This document shows, piece by piece, positions 26,423-37,545 of a stretch of 64,000 nucleotides of DNA (the stretch's first letter is position 1; every line of letters starts with the position of its first letter). The position numbers were made by a program, and so were the translations under genes. This DNA comes from Streptococcus mitis (GTDB lineage: Bacteria > Bacillota > Bacilli > Lactobacillales > Streptococcaceae): the NCBI RefSeq assembly GCF_009496285.1, contig NZ_WIJK01000008.1:1-64000 (forward strand), read 5' to 3'. A model generated the notes under the pieces. The model was not told where the DNA came from, did no database searches, and worked only from the letters and a program-made list of their open reading frames with translations.

Positions 26423-27594
26423 TATTTTTCAACCTTGCTGTAGCGACGTTGGTGGTCTACAATCTCAACAAGGGCATAGTCTTGCCCTTCATAACCTGAC
26501 ATCGTTGCTGATCCAGACTCATCTAATTGGGCTTCCTCAAAGAAGATTCGTTCATAATCAGCTACGCTCAATGCTTGACGTTGGTCTAGCAACTCTAAGC
26601 GATTTTTCCGCAATTGCTTTTCAAAACCTTCAACCAATACTACACTAAAGAACTCAGATACAGCACCACTACCATAGCTGTAGAGAGCAATCTTATCCCC
26701 AGCTTTGAGACTATCAGAATTTTCAAGAAGAGACAAGAGACCTAAGAAGAGTGAACCTGTATAAATGTTCCCAACTTTTTGGCTATAAATAATAGATTCA
26801 TCAAAGTGCTTTTGAAGCAAGTCCTTCTTCTCTTGAGGCAAGGATTTGTCGAGAATTTTCTTCAAACCCTTGAGAGCTAGCTTTGGATATGGCAAGTGGA
26901 AACATACAGCTTCAAAATCGTCCAAGTTACAGTCATAACGCTTTTGGTACTCTTCCCAAGTCGTTTTCAAACTATCAAGATACTGCTGTGTTGAGTAGAC
27001 TCCATTTACAAATGGTGTCGTTGAATAATTTGGACGCCAAAAGTCCATGATATCACGAGTCTGCGCAACGTTATCGTTGTTGAAGACCATAACACGTGGA
27101 TTTTGGCTAATCAACATGGCAACACAACCTGCTCCTTGAGTTGGTTCCCCAGGAGTTTCAACACCATACCTTGCAATATCACTGGCTAGTACCAAAACTT
27201 TTGATTTTGGAGAATTTTCTACGTGTAACTTAGCATAGTGAAGGGCCGCAGTCGCACCATAGCAAGCTTCTTTGATTTCAAAACTACGAGCAAAAGGTTG
27301 AATTCCAAGTAGACCGTGTACAAAAACCGCAGCCGCCTTACTTTGATCGACTCCAGATTCTGTCGCTACGATAACCATATCAATCTCTTGCTTCTCTTCT
27401 TCAGTCAGGATAGAATTTCCTGCACTGGCAGCCAAGGTAACAATATCCTCTGTTAAAGGAGCAATACTCAATTCTTTTAAAAGGAGTCCTTTACTCAATT
27501 TTTCAGGATCAGTCCCTCGAGCTTCTGCTAAATCTTGTAATTTCAAAACGTATTGACTGGTCGCAAAACCAATCTTATCAATACCGATTGTCAT
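26422..27594 (-). CDS. mvaS: Hydroxymethylglutaryl-CoA synthase
   Basis: A 390-residue thiolase-fold enzyme that joins acetyl-CoA and acetoacetyl-CoA. The catalytic Cys is C111 in KEACYGATAALHYA, the general-base Glu lies in VATESGVDQSKA (E80) and the His in CFHLPYPKL. The ATG at 27594 follows GAGG; an upstream in-frame start is unsupported. First gene of the mvaS-mvaA pair; the promoter should lie within 27600-27670, where a TAAAAT box is seen but no clear -35. Confidence 0.95.
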   Translation of the reverse strand: MTIGIDKIGFATSQYVLKLQDLAEARGTDPEKLSKGLLLKELSIAPLTEDIVTLAASAGNSILTEEEKQEIDMVIVATESGVDQSKAAAVFVHGLLGIQPFARSFEIKEACYGATAALHYAKLHVENSPKSKVLVLASDIARYGVETPGEPTQGAGCVAMLISQNPRVMVFNNDNVAQTRDIMDFWRPNYSTTPFVNGVYSTQQYLDSLKTTWEEYQKRYDCNLDDFEAVCFHLPYPKLALKGLKKILDKSLPQEKKDLLQKHFDESIIYSQKVGNIYTGSLFLGLLSLLENSDSLKAGDKIALYSYGSGAVSEFFSVVLVEGFEKQLRKNRLELLDQRQALSVADYERIFFEEAQLDESGSATMSGYEGQDYALVEIVDHQRRYSKVEK

Positions 27595-27670
27595 ATTTAC
27601 CTCTATTTTTATCATTCATTGTAAAAAATCGTTCACCTCTATTTTATCACAATTGAAGTCAAAAGCACGA

Positions 27671-27697
27671 AAAAAGACTTGATTCCCCAAATCAAGT
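27671..27697 (-). terminator. Terminator of the ThrE-like operon
   Basis: Minus strand ACTTGATT/AATCAAGT hairpin with a GGGG-containing loop and six T. It separates the exporter genes from mvaS. Confidence 0.85.
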
Positions 27698-27774
27698 TTG
27701 CTCATAAATTTAAGTATCAGACTTTAATCAAGCAAGGTCCTAGCATAAACCGATCAGCACAAAAAAATCGAGTC

Positions 27775-28224
27775 TTAAGCAGCCCGATTCTTTTTGAGAT
27801 AATGATACAATTTCAACAGAACTGTCCCACTGGCCATTCCTATAGAGATAACAAGAGCCAACATGACCACTAGCATTGCACTGGTAATGGCGTGGCTGAA
27901 GTCGCCTGTCACAAAGAAAGAAGTTGTCCGATAGGACAGATATCCTGGCACTAGAGGCGCCAAGGTAGCAAGAGCAAAGACAACTGCTGGTGTCTTATAG
28001 AGGATACTCATAATTTGGCTGACACAAGAACCAATCACAGCAGCAATAAAGGTTGCCAAAATAACATTGGTTGGTTCCTTGAGTATCAGATAGAGTAGCC
28101 AGATAGACATCCCTAAAACTCCACCGGGGATGAGCATGGAACGCTGGACATTTAAAACGATTAAAAAGGTGATAATGGCAAGCAGACTAGCTAGAGCTTG
28201 CAATAAAAATGTTGTTAGTGTCAT
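27775..28224 (-). CDS. Threonine/serine exporter family, small subunit (ThrE C-terminal-like, DUF3815)
   Basis: A 149-residue protein with about five membrane helices. It corresponds to the C-terminal half of ThrE-type exporters, which in many Gram-positives is a separate gene. It begins one base after the stop of the larger subunit, so both are made together. The family exports threonine and serine in Corynebacterium; in streptococci the substrate is unproven. It ends in a basic tail (YHYLKKNRAA). Confidence 0.8.
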   Translation of the reverse strand: MTLTTFLLQALASLLAIITFLIVLNVQRSMLIPGGVLGMSIWLLYLILKEPTNVILATFIAAVIGSCVSQIMSILYKTPAVVFALATLAPLVPGYLSYRTTSFFVTGDFSHAITSAMLVVMLALVISIGMASGTVLLKLYHYLKKNRAA

Positions 28225-28225
28225 A

Positions 28226-28984
28226 TTAGTTCATGAGTATGAGGGCGACTGATGTTCCAGCCCCTAAGGCAAGGGTAATCAGCAAGGATTCAAACATCTT
28301 GCTCATACCAGAGTTAATGTGATTGGTCATAATATCTCGAACAGCATTGGTCAGAGCAATTCCAGGTACAAAAGGCATAACCGCACCCGCAATCACCAGA
28401 TCAGCTGTTGACGGTAAACCAGAATAGCGCGCCCAAAATTGTGCAATCAAACCAAAGACAAGAGCACCTGCAAAAGCTGTCATAAAAGGAATACGAATAA
28501 ACTTCTCTACATAGAGAGAGCAAGTAAAGGCAAATAAGGTCGCCACTCCCGCTCCGATTGCATCGTAGACATTCCCACCAAACATGATTGAAAAGAAAGG
28601 AGCACTGAGAGTCGCTGCAGCAGTTAGTTGAACATTGGTATAGGGAGACGGTTTGGCATTTAATTCCTTTAGTTGGATAAAAGCTGTATCCAGATCAAGC
28701 TGACCAGCCACGATCTGCCTTGAAATTTGGTTAACATCACAAACCTTCTCAATATTATAAGAGGAGGATGTCACTCGCTTCATACGAGATATATTTGTAT
28801 TTTCAATGGAGAAAAAAATGGCGGCAGGCATAGCTAAAACATTACAATCCATAATGCCCTGTGAATGAGCAATCCGAATCATGGTATCTTCAACACGATA
28901 AATCTCAGAACCATTGCGAAGCAGAATCGTTCCTGCTAGCATGATGACATCAATGACTGCATTCAGTTTTTTTGATTCGTCCAT
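28226..28984 (-). CDS. Threonine/serine exporter family, large subunit (ThrE N-terminal-like, DUF1212)
   Basis: A 252-residue protein. The first ~110 residues are soluble with family motifs such as AGTILLRNGSEIYRVEDT; the rest has about five membrane helices. It matches the N-terminal half of ThrE. The start at 28984 follows AAAGGAGGG; the longer reading frame upstream crosses the stkP terminator. It pairs with the small subunit one base downstream. Split ThrE-like pairs occur widely in Firmicutes, usually as proposed amino- or dicarboxylic-acid exporters. Confidence 0.82.
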   Translation of the reverse strand: MDESKKLNAVIDVIMLAGTILLRNGSEIYRVEDTMIRIAHSQGIMDCNVLAMPAAIFFSIENTNISRMKRVTSSSYNIEKVCDVNQISRQIVAGQLDLDTAFIQLKELNAKPSPYTNVQLTAAATLSAPFFSIMFGGNVYDAIGAGVATLFAFTCSLYVEKFIRIPFMTAFAGALVFGLIAQFWARYSGLPSTADLVIAGAVMPFVPGIALTNAVRDIMTNHINSGMSKMFESLLITLALGAGTSVALILMN

Positions 28985-29032
28985 GTTTCCCTCCTTTTTC
29001 AAACTCCATTTTATTTTATCATAATTTCGAAG

Positions 29033-29070
29033 GAAAAAAAATCTTTGCCACAAAAACTGTGACAAAGATT
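29033..29070 (-). terminator. Terminator after stkP
   Basis: Minus strand AATCTTTG-TCACA pairs with TGTG-GCAAAGATT and is followed by eight T. It closes the gmk-to-stkP gene cluster. Confidence 0.88.
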
Positions 29071-29072
29071 AT

Positions 29073-30956
29073 TTAGTTATCAGTGTTATGTTCGTCCGCA
29101 TGAGTTTGCGTAGACGAAGATGGAGTAGATGAACTTTGAGATGGCACCGTATTATCTGCCCTGTTAGAGTTACGCTGGCTCGAAGATGGAACAGAAGAAG
29201 ATGATGGTGGAGTTTTTGGTTTATAAATAGAGATCTTTATACGTGTCGTACTTAGATCAACTTTCGCACCTAGTTTTGGACTTTGATCGACAACAGTTCC
29301 TTCAGCAGTGCCCTCAGGTGCTGTCGAAACCTCTACTACTTCGATATTAGCTTCCTTGACACCAACAATCTGAATTAAGTTATTCTTTGTAAATTCAAGA
29401 CTTGAGCCAATATAACTTGGCATGGTCACGGTTGTCACCTTTTTAGCAACAGTCAAAACGATAGAAGTTGCCTTGGTAAGATCATAAGTCGTACCTTCTG
29501 CTAAGCTCTGTTTTAAAACCACACCTGGTTCTGATTCACTGGACTCTTCTTCTTCAATCTTAATCAGATTTTCAGGAACTTTTTTCCCTTTCAATTCTGC
29601 AATAACATCAGTAGATTTGCGTCCAATATAGTTTCCAATCTTAAATGATTGTTTACCTGAAGATATGATTAGATTAACTTTAGACCCTTCTTTGCGAGCT
29701 GAGCCAGCATCTGGATCTGTTCGGATAACCCGACCTTCCTCTACGGTATCACTAGCTTCCGTTTTTTCCTCACCAATTTCAAAATTCGCTTTTTTCAGAT
29801 TTTCTTTTGCTTCAGCGACAGTTTGACCTGCAACTTTTGGAATCTCAACAGTAGCTGGTGTTCTGGATAAAATCCACACCAAAGAAGCGACAACCAGTAC
29901 GAAACTTGCTAGTAGAACCAGATAACGTGCTTTAAAATGACGTTTTTTCACTGGTTTTTCCACAGATTTTTTAGCACTTGCTTCTGGGCTATCTTTAGTT
30001 GCCTGATGGCTATCTGTCTGTGGTTGCACCTTAGGAATGGAGGTCAAGGTTGTTTGAGGAACCTTTGGCAATGTCTTTGTGTCCGCCTTAGTAGCATCAT
30101 CAAAAACAAGTTTTGGTTCATTTCTGCGGTTATAAGATAGACTGCTAGACAAATCAACATACATCTCTGAAACCGACTGGTATCGATCCGTAAGCTTTTT
30201 AGCAGTTGCTTTGATGACCACATTCTCCAAAGCTTGGGGAACAGATGGATTTTCAGCTATAACCGAAGGAAGTGGTTTTTGAAAATGCTGGAGGGCAATG
30301 GTTACTGCACTATCGCCATCATAAGGGATATGCCCTGTCAGCATCTCGTAGAAAATAATCCCCATGGCATAGATGTCACTCTGGACAGTTGCCTTAGAGC
30401 CACGAGCCTGCTCAGGTGACAAGTAGTGGACAGAACCCAACATAGAGTTGGTCTGAGTCAGACTGGTCTCTGCAAAGGCTACAGCAATCCCAAAGTCCGT
30501 CACCTTAGCCGTTCCATCAGGAGTTAAAAGAATATTTTGAGGTTTTAAGTCACGATGGACAATACCTTTAGTGTGCGCCAAGCGCATCGCTAAGAGAATC
30601 TGACCCATGATACGGACAGCTTCTTCATTTGAGAGGGGATAGTGTTCTTTGATATAGCGCTTGAGATCAAGACCAGCTACATATTCCATAGCTAGGTACT
30701 GTTGACCGTCCTCTTCGCCGATATCCGTTATCCGAACGATATGGGGATGATCTAAGTCAGCCATTGCACGCGCTTCACGTTGAAAACGCGCAACAGCAAT
30801 CGGGTCAGTCTGGTAGTTAGTCCTCAAGACCTTAACAGCTACCTCTTCCCCGTCTAAAATCAAATCCTTGGCCAGGTAGACATCCGCCATACCTCCACGG
30901 CCAATTTGTTTGACAATCCGATACCGCCCGGCAAAAATCTTGCCGATCTGGATCAT
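29073..30956 (-). CDS. stkP: Serine/threonine protein kinase with PASTA domains
   Basis: A 627-residue membrane kinase of the PknB/StkP type that senses cell-wall fragments and regulates division and peptidoglycan synthesis. Kinase domain (1-275): glycine loop GRGGMADV, Lys42, HRDLKPQN with catalytic Asp136, DFG at 154-156. A basic linker leads to one membrane helix (about 345-365). Outside are three PASTA repeats (about 366-433, 434-505, 506-577) and a Ser/Thr-rich tail of about 50 residues. Pneumococcal StkP is ~659 residues with four PASTA repeats, so the last repeat is missing and the Ser-rich tail takes its place. The start overlaps the phpP stop by four bases (ATGA). Confidence 0.95.
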   Translation of the reverse strand: MIQIGKIFAGRYRIVKQIGRGGMADVYLAKDLILDGEEVAVKVLRTNYQTDPIAVARFQREARAMADLDHPHIVRITDIGEEDGQQYLAMEYVAGLDLKRYIKEHYPLSNEEAVRIMGQILLAMRLAHTKGIVHRDLKPQNILLTPDGTAKVTDFGIAVAFAETSLTQTNSMLGSVHYLSPEQARGSKATVQSDIYAMGIIFYEMLTGHIPYDGDSAVTIALQHFQKPLPSVIAENPSVPQALENVVIKATAKKLTDRYQSVSEMYVDLSSSLSYNRRNEPKLVFDDATKADTKTLPKVPQTTLTSIPKVQPQTDSHQATKDSPEASAKKSVEKPVKKRHFKARYLVLLASFVLVVASLVWILSRTPATVEIPKVAGQTVAEAKENLKKANFEIGEEKTEASDTVEEGRVIRTDPDAGSARKEGSKVNLIISSGKQSFKIGNYIGRKSTDVIAELKGKKVPENLIKIEEEESSESEPGVVLKQSLAEGTTYDLTKATSIVLTVAKKVTTVTMPSYIGSSLEFTKNNLIQIVGVKEANIEVVEVSTAPEGTAEGTVVDQSPKLGAKVDLSTTRIKISIYKPKTPPSSSSVPSSSQRNSNRADNTVPSQSSSTPSSSTQTHADEHNTDN

Positions 30957-31693
30957 TGTGCCGCCTCCTCCTCAATCGAAACAAGGGCAACTGTAATATT
31001 ATCAAGGCCACCAGCATTGTTAGCAAAACGAATCAAGGTCGCCGCTTTATCATCAAGTGAGATATCACTTGTGACAATATCACAGATTTCACTAGCTGAA
31101 ATCATATTTGTCAGACCATCGCTATTGAGCAAGAGATAGTCTCCTGCTTCCAAACTGACAATTCCTAAGTCAGGTTGAATTTCGTCTTTTTGTCCGATAG
31201 ATTGGGTGATAATATTTTTTTGTGGATGCGCTTCTGCCTCTTCTGGTGTCAGTTGACCTGCCTTGAGCAATTCGTTAACCAAGGAATGATCACTTGTCAG
31301 TTGACGGTACTCTTCCCCTCGAATGAGACCGATTCTAGAATCTCCGATATGGGCATAAATTGCCTGATTTCCGATAACCGCAAGAGCTTCGAGGGTTGTC
31401 CCCATTCCCTTGTAGGCTTCATCTCGTCCTAGTTGATAAATCTTTTGATTTTCAACTTCTAGATGGTGGGCAAACCATTCGCGAACTTCATTAACGGTGT
31501 CGATCTGGGTATCTACCCATGACACACCCAAGTCAGTCACAGCCATTTCGCTAGCAATATTTCCTGCGCGATGACCTCCCATCCCATCAGCCAAGATGAT
31601 CATCGTGCGACCGGCACGGTTGACAAAAAGATTGACATAGTCTTGATTATTTGTACGCTTCTGACCCACATCTGTTAATAATGAAATCTCCAT
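30953..31693 (-). CDS. phpP: PP2C-type serine/threonine phosphatase
   Basis: A 246-residue Mn-dependent phosphatase that reverses StkP phosphorylation in the cytoplasm. PP2C motifs are clear: the N-terminal [12 protein letters not shown], the metal motif [30 protein letters not shown] and the C-terminal [10 protein letters not shown]. It overlaps stkP by four bases and lies 15 bases after rsmB, the conserved streptococcal arrangement. Confidence 0.96.
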   Translation of the reverse strand: MEISLLTDVGQKRTNNQDYVNLFVNRAGRTMIILADGMGGHRAGNIASEMAVTDLGVSWVDTQIDTVNEVREWFAHHLEVENQKIYQLGRDEAYKGMGTTLEALAVIGNQAIYAHIGDSRIGLIRGEEYRQLTSDHSLVNELLKAGQLTPEEAEAHPQKNIITQSIGQKDEIQPDLGIVSLEAGDYLLLNSDGLTNMISASEICDIVTSDISLDDKAATLIRFANNAGGLDNITVALVSIEEEAAQ

Positions 31694-31708
31694 TGTGTCA
31701 GTTCCTTC

Positions 31709-33022
31709 CTAATTGGACATCTTACGAAATTGGCTGATGAAGAATCCATCACTTCCGTATAATTCCGGAGTAATAAGGATACAGCCATCTTTTAGAATAT
31801 CCTTGCATTCGTGTTCTAGTTTAACCTGCTCGAACTCGGGATGACTTTCTAAAAATGCTTGAACCACTTGAAAGTTCTCTTCCGAGACAATAGTGCAGGT
31901 ACTATAGGTTATTATACCACCTTTTCGTAGTGTTTGACAAACACTACCTAATATTTCCAGCTGAATTTCCTGTAATGACGCGAAATCTGCCGTTTCTTTA
32001 TTGTATTTGATATCTGGTTTTCGACGCAATAGACCAATCCCTGAACAAGGAGCGTCTACTAAAATTTTGTCAAATTGATCATTGCCAAAAAATTCATGCA
32101 CTTTTCGAGCGTCCAGTTTTTGCGTTTGGACACGGTCCGCTACACCTAAACGCTGAGCATTTTCTTGAATTAAGGTGAGTTTGTGGTCATAGAGATCTAA
32201 AGCCGTTACCTGACCTGTCGTCAGATAGGATGCCATATGGGCGGTCTTTCCGCCAGGAGCTGCACAAGCATCTAAAACCTGCTCAGTGCCTTGTAAATCA
32301 AGAGTTGGAGCAACCAGTTGACTAGACTCATCCTGGATAGTAATAGCCCCTTCAGCAAACAAGTCATGACTAGCAAAATGCCCCTGTTCCTTAACCAGAC
32401 CAACAGGAGATAAATGAGAATCACTTGCACCGAGCCATTTTTTGATTTCTTCTTTTCGGCTCAAATCAGTCACACGTATACTGGCCTTGTTACGCTGGAG
32501 TAGGCTTTCAAAAATCGCTTGCGCTCGCTCTTCTCCATACTCTTCCTTGAGCTTAGAAACTAACCACACTGGCAAAGAGTAGGCAATGGAATCACGCTTG
32601 TTCTTACGTTTGATAGAGGCAATATCTGGCAAACCTTCTCGCAGGATACGGCGCAGAACAGCATTGACTAGTTTTTCGCTCCCCTTTTTTCGAAATTTAG
32701 CAATTTCAACTGCTTCATTGACCACTGCATGATCTGGAATCTTATCTAGATATTGGAGTTGGTAGACGCTCATGAGAAGCAAAACATAGAGCCAACTGTC
32801 TAGCTTGTCTCTATCCTCAATAAAGTGAGACAAATACCATTCTAAAGTTAGTTTACGAGCTACCGTTCCATAGACCAATTCGGTCACTAAGCCTTTATCT
32901 GTTGCTGACAGCTGACTGGCTTTTAGGTGTTTATTTAAGGCGATATTGGAGTAAGCTTGTTGGATAAAGACATCCTCCAATACCTCTAGGGCTAAACTTC
33001 TAGCCGTTTCTACTTTAGTCAC
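31709..33022 (-). CDS. rsmB: 16S rRNA (cytosine-967-C5)-methyltransferase
   Basis: A 437-residue RsmB/Sun protein: an N-terminal NusB-like RNA-binding domain (about 1-130) and a Rossmann methyltransferase domain with the SAM site [11 protein letters not shown], the VDAPCSG motif with its Cys, and the catalytic-Cys motif TYSTCT. It methylates C967 of 16S rRNA. The start may be the GTG at 33022 or the TTG at 33025; both lie after AGGAG and both overlap the end of fmt. Part of the gmk-stkP cluster. Confidence 0.93.
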   Translation of the reverse strand: MTKVETARSLALEVLEDVFIQQAYSNIALNKHLKASQLSATDKGLVTELVYGTVARKLTLEWYLSHFIEDRDKLDSWLYVLLLMSVYQLQYLDKIPDHAVVNEAVEIAKFRKKGSEKLVNAVLRRILREGLPDIASIKRKNKRDSIAYSLPVWLVSKLKEEYGEERAQAIFESLLQRNKASIRVTDLSRKEEIKKWLGASDSHLSPVGLVKEQGHFASHDLFAEGAITIQDESSQLVAPTLDLQGTEQVLDACAAPGGKTAHMASYLTTGQVTALDLYDHKLTLIQENAQRLGVADRVQTQKLDARKVHEFFGNDQFDKILVDAPCSGIGLLRRKPDIKYNKETADFASLQEIQLEILGSVCQTLRKGGIITYSTCTIVSEENFQVVQAFLESHPEFEQVKLEHECKDILKDGCILITPELYGSDGFFISQFRKMSN

Positions 33023-33950
33023 CAAATCGTTCTCCTACTGCCAAAGTTCGTCCCACACCGTTGAGGAAGGAAGCAATGTCCATCTTAGGTTTTCCTGCTG
33101 GTTGAACCTGTTTGAAAGACAGGGCTCCTTCTGCTGTTGCGACAATCAATTCCTTCTTACCGATGAAAAGAATCTCGCCTGGAGTTCCATGACCTTCTAC
33201 AGGCAAGGCTTCATAGATTTTGAAACGTTCTCCTTTGAGGAAGGTGTGGGCAACTGGCCAAGGATTCATACCACGAATTTGGTTGAAGAGTTGACGATTG
33301 GTCTTGTTCCAGTCCAATTTTTCTTCCTCAGGTTTGATATTTGGCGAAAATGTAACCTGACTTGGGTCCTGTGGTTGAGGCTGAATTTCACCAGCTATAT
33401 AAGCAGGTAGAGTATCCAAAAGCAGATCACGACCAACAATTGCCAATTTTTCAAATAAGGTTCCAACATTGTCCTCATCAGTAATGGGAATACTGCGACG
33501 AGAAATCATGTCCCCTGCATCCATTTCCTTGACCATTTCCATAATGGTCACTCCTGCCTCCTCATCACCCTGAATCAAGGCATAATGAATAGGAGCTCCA
33601 CCACGGTGCTTAGGCAGGAGAGAAGCATGAACATTGACTGCAAAATCCATGCTATCAAGGAGTTTACTTGGGAGAAATTGCCCAAAGGCGGCTGTTACAA
33701 TCCCATCAGCTCCCAAATTCATGATAGCTTCCATCTCTGGACTACCCGATAATTTTTCAGGTTGGTAAATAGGAAGTCCTGCCTCTTTGGCTGCTTGTTT
33801 GACTGGGGTTTCTTGGATGACTTTTTTACGTCCAACCGCACGGTCTGGCTGAGTTACAACTGCTAGAATCTCATAGCGATCATCTGACAAAAGTCCCTTC
33901 AAAACGGTTGCTGAAAAATCGGGAGTCCCCATAAAGATTAATTTTGTCAT
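33015..33950 (-). CDS. fmt: Methionyl-tRNA formyltransferase
   Basis: A 311-residue enzyme that formylates initiator Met-tRNA. It has the N-terminal [11 protein letters not shown], the folate-site motif [18 protein letters not shown] with catalytic Asn and His, and the later AGD catalytic Asp segment; the C-terminal tRNA-binding domain is present. It lies 12 bases after priA and overlaps rsmB. Its partner deformylase is not the deformylase-like protein at 10040 if that one is inactive. Confidence 0.96.
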   Translation of the reverse strand: MTKLIFMGTPDFSATVLKGLLSDDRYEILAVVTQPDRAVGRKKVIQETPVKQAAKEAGLPIYQPEKLSGSPEMEAIMNLGADGIVTAAFGQFLPSKLLDSMDFAVNVHASLLPKHRGGAPIHYALIQGDEEAGVTIMEMVKEMDAGDMISRRSIPITDEDNVGTLFEKLAIVGRDLLLDTLPAYIAGEIQPQPQDPSQVTFSPNIKPEEEKLDWNKTNRQLFNQIRGMNPWPVAHTFLKGERFKIYEALPVEGHGTPGEILFIGKKELIVATAEGALSFKQVQPAGKPKMDIASFLNGVGRTLAVGERFGD

Positions 33951-33962
33951 ATCTTCTCCTTC

Positions 33963-36359
33963 TTATAAAAACTGTTGCGGTTCGTGATCAATACTGAGAC
34001 GAAGTTCGCTATTTTCCCGTTCTTGTGTCAAAGCCAAGACCTGGTTAAGGGTTGGACCAAGCTCATCTTCTAAACGGTATTTAATTAAAATCTGATAATG
34101 ATAGAGGTTATGCGTACGAGCAATCGGTTTAGGGGTCGGTCCTAGGATTTTACTAGCATCCGACAAACCAGACCTCAAAATACCCATGACTTGATAAGCA
34201 CGTCTCAGAACCTCTTCCTCTTTTTTATGAGACAAGGTAATCCCAATAGTGAAATAATAAGGCGGGTAACCCAACTGACGTCTGATACCCATTTCATAGG
34301 CATAGAAACCTTCGTAGTCCTGATCCTTGGCGAAGCGAATGGCATAATGCTGAGGATTGTAAGACTGGATCAAGACCTGCCCAGCTTTTTCAGCCCTTCC
34401 TGCTCGTCCTGCCACCTGGGTCAAGAGTTGAAAGGTTCTCTCAGAAGAACGAAAATCAGGTAGATTCAAGGCAGTATCCGCATTGAGGACACCAACAAGG
34501 GTTACATCGGGAAAATCCAAACCCTTGGCAATCATCTGGGTTCCCAGAAGAATATCCGCTTCACCCTTGCCAAACTGCTCAAGAAGTGCTTGGTGACTAC
34601 CTTTTTTGCGAGTTGTATCCACATCCATGCGCAGAATACGTGCCTCTGGAAAGAGTTCAGCTAGTTCATCATAGGCCTTCTGAGTTCCTGTTCCATAGTA
34701 ACGAATACTGCGACTCTGACAGTTGGGACAGACATGAGGAATTTCTTTGGAAAAACCACAATAATGACAGTTCATAGTCTTGGTATCCATGTGCAGCGTC
34801 AGAGAAATATCACAGTTCGGACAGGTATCCACGGTCCCACATTCTCGACACATGACAAAACTAGAATAGCCACGGCGGTTGAGCATGAGAACAACCTGCT
34901 CTTTTTTAGCCAATCGATCTTGTATTGCCTCAATCAGTGGTGGTGTAAAGTTGGACGTTTCATTCTGCCCAATATAATCACGGAAGTCAATCAGTTGAAC
35001 CTCAGGAATACTTGCTAAAGGATTGGCCCGTTGCGTCAGGCGTAGATGTTGATAAACACCCTTACCAGCACGCGCACGACTTTCTAAACTCGGCGTTGCA
35101 GAACCAAGGACTAATGCTGCTTGATTGTACTGTGCTCGTAAACCAGCCACATCTCTAGCATGATAACGCGGATTGCTGTCTTGCTTGTAGCTAGCCTCGT
35201 GCTCTTCATCGATAATGATAACACCTAGATTTTTCAAAGGTGCAAAAATAGCAGACCTGGCCCCAACCACTACCTGGGCTTCTCCACGCTCCACCTTGCG
35301 CCATTCATCGTACTTTTCACCATTTGACAAGCCAGAGTGGAGAATGGCGACTTTATCTCCAAATCGAGCAATAAAGCGCTCGGTCATTTGAGGTGTCAGA
35401 GAGATTTCCGGAACTAGAACAATCGCTGTTTTTCCCATATCCAAGGCCCCTTGGATAATCTGCAAGTAAACCTCTGTTTTCCCACTACCTGTGATTCCTT
35501 GAAGAAGAAAAGGAGGATGTTTCTTTCCAATCGCTCCAACAACCGCCTCACAGGCTTCTTTTTGTTCTGGATTTAACTCTAAGGATTGGCTAGCCTCAAT
35601 GCCTTCAAAATAAGCCGCTGAACGTTGGACTTCCTTTTGCACGATGCTGATAGCACCATGTTCCACAAAGAAATTAACTTGTTCACGTGAGTAATGTTCT
35701 AACAAATCAGCCAAAGGAACTGTTTCAGGATGTACTAATAAGTATTCTCGCAGTTCCAATTTCTTCTTGGCACGATTTGAAATTTCTAGCTTTTCTAACT
35801 GTTCAAGATGAACTTCAACCCAAGACTGCATCTTAACCTTCTTCTGATCCACAGCCTGGTACTCTAGTTTTAAAAGCCCTTTTCGAGTCAATCGCATCAT
35901 CTCAGCCTGCTTTTCTAAGTCTAGAGATGAAAATGCTAGAGACTCCTGTGAACCGAATAAGCGTTCTCTATCTTCTTGACTTAAGCCTTCCAGAGGATAG
36001 AGGATCTTATCATAGCTAGAGTTCAAAAATCCAGGGAGCATAGCTTTTAGAATGGAAATTTTGTAGGAGAAGACTGATTTACGTAACTCCTCTGCTAGCC
36101 AGAGTTGTTCCTCTGTTAAAACTGGAGAAAAGTCAAGTACCTCGGCAATCTCTTTCAAATCTTCGTCTGCCACATCTGCATCAGATTGAGACTCCATTCC
36201 AAGAACAATACCCTGAATCAAGCGATTGGCCTTCCCAAAAGGTACATGAACTCGCATGCCAACTTCCAGCATCCCCTCAAATTCCTCAGGAATTTTGTAG
36301 CTATAGGGCTGGTCTGTCTGCATCAAGGGAACATCCACAATGATTTTTGCAATAGCCAT
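33963..36359 (-). CDS. priA: Primosomal protein N', replication-restart helicase
   Basis: A 798-residue superfamily 2 helicase that reloads the replisome at stalled forks. The N-terminal fork-binding domain is followed by Walker A GITGSGKTEV, the DEEH box, a zinc-binding insert with four CxxC pairs (CRECG, CPNCD, CHYCG, CPNCQ), and the C-terminal helicase motifs with LLTQVAGRAGRA. Full length for the family. Within the gmk-rpoZ-priA-fmt-rsmB-phpP-stkP cluster. Confidence 0.97.
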   Translation of the reverse strand: MAIAKIIVDVPLMQTDQPYSYKIPEEFEGMLEVGMRVHVPFGKANRLIQGIVLGMESQSDADVADEDLKEIAEVLDFSPVLTEEQLWLAEELRKSVFSYKISILKAMLPGFLNSSYDKILYPLEGLSQEDRERLFGSQESLAFSSLDLEKQAEMMRLTRKGLLKLEYQAVDQKKVKMQSWVEVHLEQLEKLEISNRAKKKLELREYLLVHPETVPLADLLEHYSREQVNFFVEHGAISIVQKEVQRSAAYFEGIEASQSLELNPEQKEACEAVVGAIGKKHPPFLLQGITGSGKTEVYLQIIQGALDMGKTAIVLVPEISLTPQMTERFIARFGDKVAILHSGLSNGEKYDEWRKVERGEAQVVVGARSAIFAPLKNLGVIIIDEEHEASYKQDSNPRYHARDVAGLRAQYNQAALVLGSATPSLESRARAGKGVYQHLRLTQRANPLASIPEVQLIDFRDYIGQNETSNFTPPLIEAIQDRLAKKEQVVLMLNRRGYSSFVMCRECGTVDTCPNCDISLTLHMDTKTMNCHYCGFSKEIPHVCPNCQSRSIRYYGTGTQKAYDELAELFPEARILRMDVDTTRKKGSHQALLEQFGKGEADILLGTQMIAKGLDFPDVTLVGVLNADTALNLPDFRSSERTFQLLTQVAGRAGRAEKAGQVLIQSYNPQHYAIRFAKDQDYEGFYAYEMGIRRQLGYPPYYFTIGITLSHKKEEEVLRRAYQVMGILRSGLSDASKILGPTPKPIARTHNLYHYQILIKYRLEDELGPTLNQVLALTQERENSELRLSIDHEPQQFL

Positions 36360-36443
36360 ATCCTCACCTCCTTCTCTTCTTAAATCCTTTTAATTAATTG
36401 AGTATTCTTGCAATAGAAAAAATAAGATTGAGTCCCCCCAACC

Positions 36444-36758
36444 TTAAATTTTTTCACCTTCTTCTTTTTCTTTCGCGATTTGCTCTTTGATTTTCTTTTC
36501 TTCTTCTTCTTTCAATCGTCTTTCTTCTTCGATACGACGACGAACAGCTTCGCGTTTTCCTTCTGGATCTGGATGGATGGTTACATTCCCTGATTCAATT
36601 TCTTCCAAGGCACGAAGAGTAGATTTCTCAGATTTAAATTCTTGAGTTGGAGGTGCTCCAGCTTCTAATTCGTGAGCACGTTTTGCTTCCAAGATTACGA
36701 GTGAATATTTTGATGGTACCTTGTCAAGTAAGGTATCGATAGAGGGTTTAAGCATCAT
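36444..36758 (-). CDS. rpoZ: RNA polymerase omega subunit
   Basis: A 104-residue omega subunit. The conserved N-terminal [17 protein letters not shown] and AKRAHEL stretches are present; the C-terminal third is a charged Glu/Lys-rich helix, usual in streptococci. It lies 24 bases downstream of gmk. Two adjacent Met codons could both start it; the first is used here. Confidence 0.95.
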   Translation of the reverse strand: MMLKPSIDTLLDKVPSKYSLVILEAKRAHELEAGAPPTQEFKSEKSTLRALEEIESGNVTIHPDPEGKREAVRRRIEEERRLKEEEEKKIKEQIAKEKEEGEKI

Positions 36759-36782
36759 TTGTTTGTACCTGTTTTCTATAGT

Positions 36783-37466
<684 letters not shown>

Positions 37467-37509
37467 CTAAAGCCATTTCTGCACACTACAATCTTTCTAT
37501 CTAGTGTAA

Positions 37510-37537
37510 CAAAAAAGCAGTAATTTTTCAACTGCTC
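37510..37537 (-). terminator. Terminator after rny
   Basis: Minus strand GCAGTTGAAAAATTACTGC hairpin followed by six T. Confidence 0.8.
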
Positions 37538-37545
37538 TTTCTTAT

